Part shown: in pieces, positions 13,051 to 13,836 of the stretch | Numbering within the stretch: the stretch's first letter is position 1 | Layout of the letters: every line of letters begins with the position of its first letter | DNA from: JBKJML01 sp046596415 | Lineage (GTDB): Bacteria; Actinomycetota; Thermoleophilia; Gaiellales; Gaiellaceae | Direction: 5' to 3' | Length of the DNA stretch: 13,836 nucleotides | Assembly (NCBI GenBank): GCA_046596415.1 | Contig: JBKJML010000101.1 | Location: 1-13,836, forward strand | The notes under the pieces: generated by a model | Told to the model about the DNA's origin: nothing | The model's input: the letters and a program-made list of their open reading frames with translations, nothing else | Database searches by the model: none | Program-made: the position numbers and the translations under genes

Positions 13051-13701
13051 CTACGGAGTCGGAATGACCACCGGCGTCTTGTGCGTCCGCTTGCCGATGA
13101 ATCCCAGTGCAGTGTCCGGGTTGCGGAGTGCTCCGCCGATCGCCAGGATGGCGAACCCGAATCCGGTGAGGAGGAGGGCGAAACCGACGACGATTCCGAA
13201 CAGCGCCGTCTGCTCTGCCATGTAGCTCGTGTTGAGCGCTGTGGTGAGCGCGGTCGCCGTGACCCAGGTGTTACGGGCCCCGTTGGCGACGGGCTTCCCC
13301 TGGTCGTCCATCAATGCGGCCAGCGCGTCACTCGTACCGGCCGGGCTCGCCGGATCGGCAGCGGAGACGAAGCGTCCCATCTGGGCATACGTCAGCCCGC
13401 CGGTCAGCTCGAGCGTGTGGATCCGCATGTAACTCGCGAAGGCGAGCGCACGGTCACCGGTGTCGATCGGCTTGCCGGCGAGGTCGACCGTCGGCAGCAC
13501 CAGGGTTGCGGGCAGCCCGGCCTCCTTCGCCTCGGCGGCGACTGCCGCGGGCGTCATGTTGTCCGAGCCGACGATCTGCTCCAGCCTCAGGCTCTCGCGA
13601 ACCGTGCTGCGGCCGTTGATACCAAGCGCGACGGCCCCGACGCCGAACGCGATCAAAACGACGGCGGCGACGATGCCACCGATCTCGAATAGCTTGCGCA
13701 T
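13051..13701 (-). CDS. Conserved two-TM membrane protein of unknown function
   Basis: The 216-residue protein has TM1 at about 7-29 (IGGIVAAVVLIAFGVGAVAL) and TM2 at about 166-190 (FGIVVGFALLLTGFGFAILAI). An extracytoplasmic region of about 135 residues lies between them, and the short cytoplasmic tail ends KTPVVIPTP. The external part starts with NGRSTVRESLRLEQIVGSDNMTP (about 30-51), a pattern I associate with actinobacterial proteins often named LigA or hypothetical. There is no sign of dioxygenase residues, so the LigA name should not be used. The start is well supported: GGAAGGAG lies about 7 nt before ATG 13699-13701. It converges on the response regulator gene across the hairpin terminator. 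A copy of the near-palindrome found upstream of the regulator lies 111 bp upstream of its start. Confidence 0.88.
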   Translation of the reverse strand: MRKLFEIGGIVAAVVLIAFGVGAVALGINGRSTVRESLRLEQIVGSDNMTPAAVAAEAKEAGLPATLVLPTVDLAGKPIDTGDRALAFASYMRIHTLELTGGLTYAQMGRFVSAADPASPAGTSDALAALMDDQGKPVANGARNTWVTATALTTALNTSYMAEQTALFGIVVGFALLLTGFGFAILAIGGALRNPDTALGFIGKRTHKTPVVIPTP

Positions 13702-13811
13702 TACCTGCTCCTTCCGTCGCGGCCGATGCTTTCTTTACGTGCTTTCGACCTTGTGCCGACAGTGTGCGCGGCAACGCTTCGAGCGCCATCGGGGCGGTCG
13801 CGGAACCTCTC

Positions 13812-13827
13812 TGCGGGGTTTCCGCAA
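13812..13827. promoter_or_regulatory. 16-bp near-palindrome, copy 2 (candidate NarL-type operator)
   Basis: TGCGGGGTTTCCGCAA matches the copy at 12281-12296 in 14 of 16 positions and keeps the GCGG/CCGC arms. It lies 111 bp upstream of the two-TM protein start. It could be a binding site for the nearby NarL-type regulator, but in GC-rich DNA two similar sites alone are weak evidence. Confidence 0.35.
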
Positions 13828-13836
13828 GCCGTTTGC

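Noticed and set aside
13051..13701. Annotation of the two-TM protein as aromatic ring-opening dioxygenase LigA
   Set aside because: There are no metal-binding His/Glu motifs or dioxygenase fold; two TM segments flank an external domain instead.
1..13836. CRISPR arrays, tRNA or rRNA genes, phage or transposase genes
   Set aside because: No regular repeat-spacer pattern, cloverleaf-like sequence, rRNA motif or recombinase/transposase reading frame was seen on either strand.

Overview
This is GC-rich actinobacterial chromosome. GTG starts are common, genes are tightly packed and coupled (ATGA, TGATG and TAGTG junctions), and regulators are numerous. The mix of a SnoaL-fused ECF sigma factor, GAF-GAF histidine kinase, MprAB-like two-component system and small secreted or membrane proteins of unknown function suggests a soil lineage such as Thermoleophilia (Solirubrobacterales/Gaiellales). 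That placement is an inference from gene style, not a proven assignment. No rRNA, tRNA, CRISPR array, phage gene or transposase gene was seen, and no gap without a gene exceeds about 180 bp.

Left part (1-3765): the 5' end of a hotdog-fold thioesterase runs off the left edge on the minus strand. Next come a divergent small secreted protein of the PF03640 repeat family and a 3'-only remnant of a GFA-type (CENP-V/formaldehyde-activating-like) gene. An OmpR-family response regulator and HAMP histidine kinase pair (minus strand, ATGA overlap) follows. The regulator is divergent from a secreted, His/Gly-tailed helical repeat protein. The intergenic region between them carries six CTTAG-type half-sites at 11-12 bp spacing, the expected geometry for an OmpR-family operator. 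A bidirectional hairpin terminator closes this block.

Middle (3780-7804): a probable four-gene leftward operon encodes an EmrB/QacA-like 14-TM MFS exporter, a NodI/DrrA-like ABC ATPase, a NodJ/DrrB-like ABC-2 permease and an isocitrate lyase/PEP mutase-fold enzyme. The last three are joined by 1-nt stop/start overlaps. A perfect 12-bp inverted repeat with a 6-nt spacer lies upstream of the MFS gene and is a strong operator candidate. A divergent STAS-domain protein gene converges, 1 bp apart, on an ECF sigma factor with a SnoaL-like C-terminal domain. That sigma gene follows a MOSC-domain protein gene.

Right part (10040-13836): a GAF-GAF-HisKA_3-HATPase kinase keeps the His and Tyr that serve as heme ligand and distal residue in DosS/DevS. 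It is separated from a NarL/LuxR-family response regulator, its likely partner, by a small PH-like protein gene on the other strand. Between the kinase and the small gene sits a 162-bp imperfect palindrome flanked by TTA direct repeats. It lies exactly where the two convergent stop codons would otherwise overlap, so it looks like a MITE-type insertion. After the regulator comes a perfect hairpin terminator, then a convergent two-TM protein gene. A similar 16-bp near-palindrome occurs upstream of both the regulator and the two-TM gene, suggesting a shared regulon.
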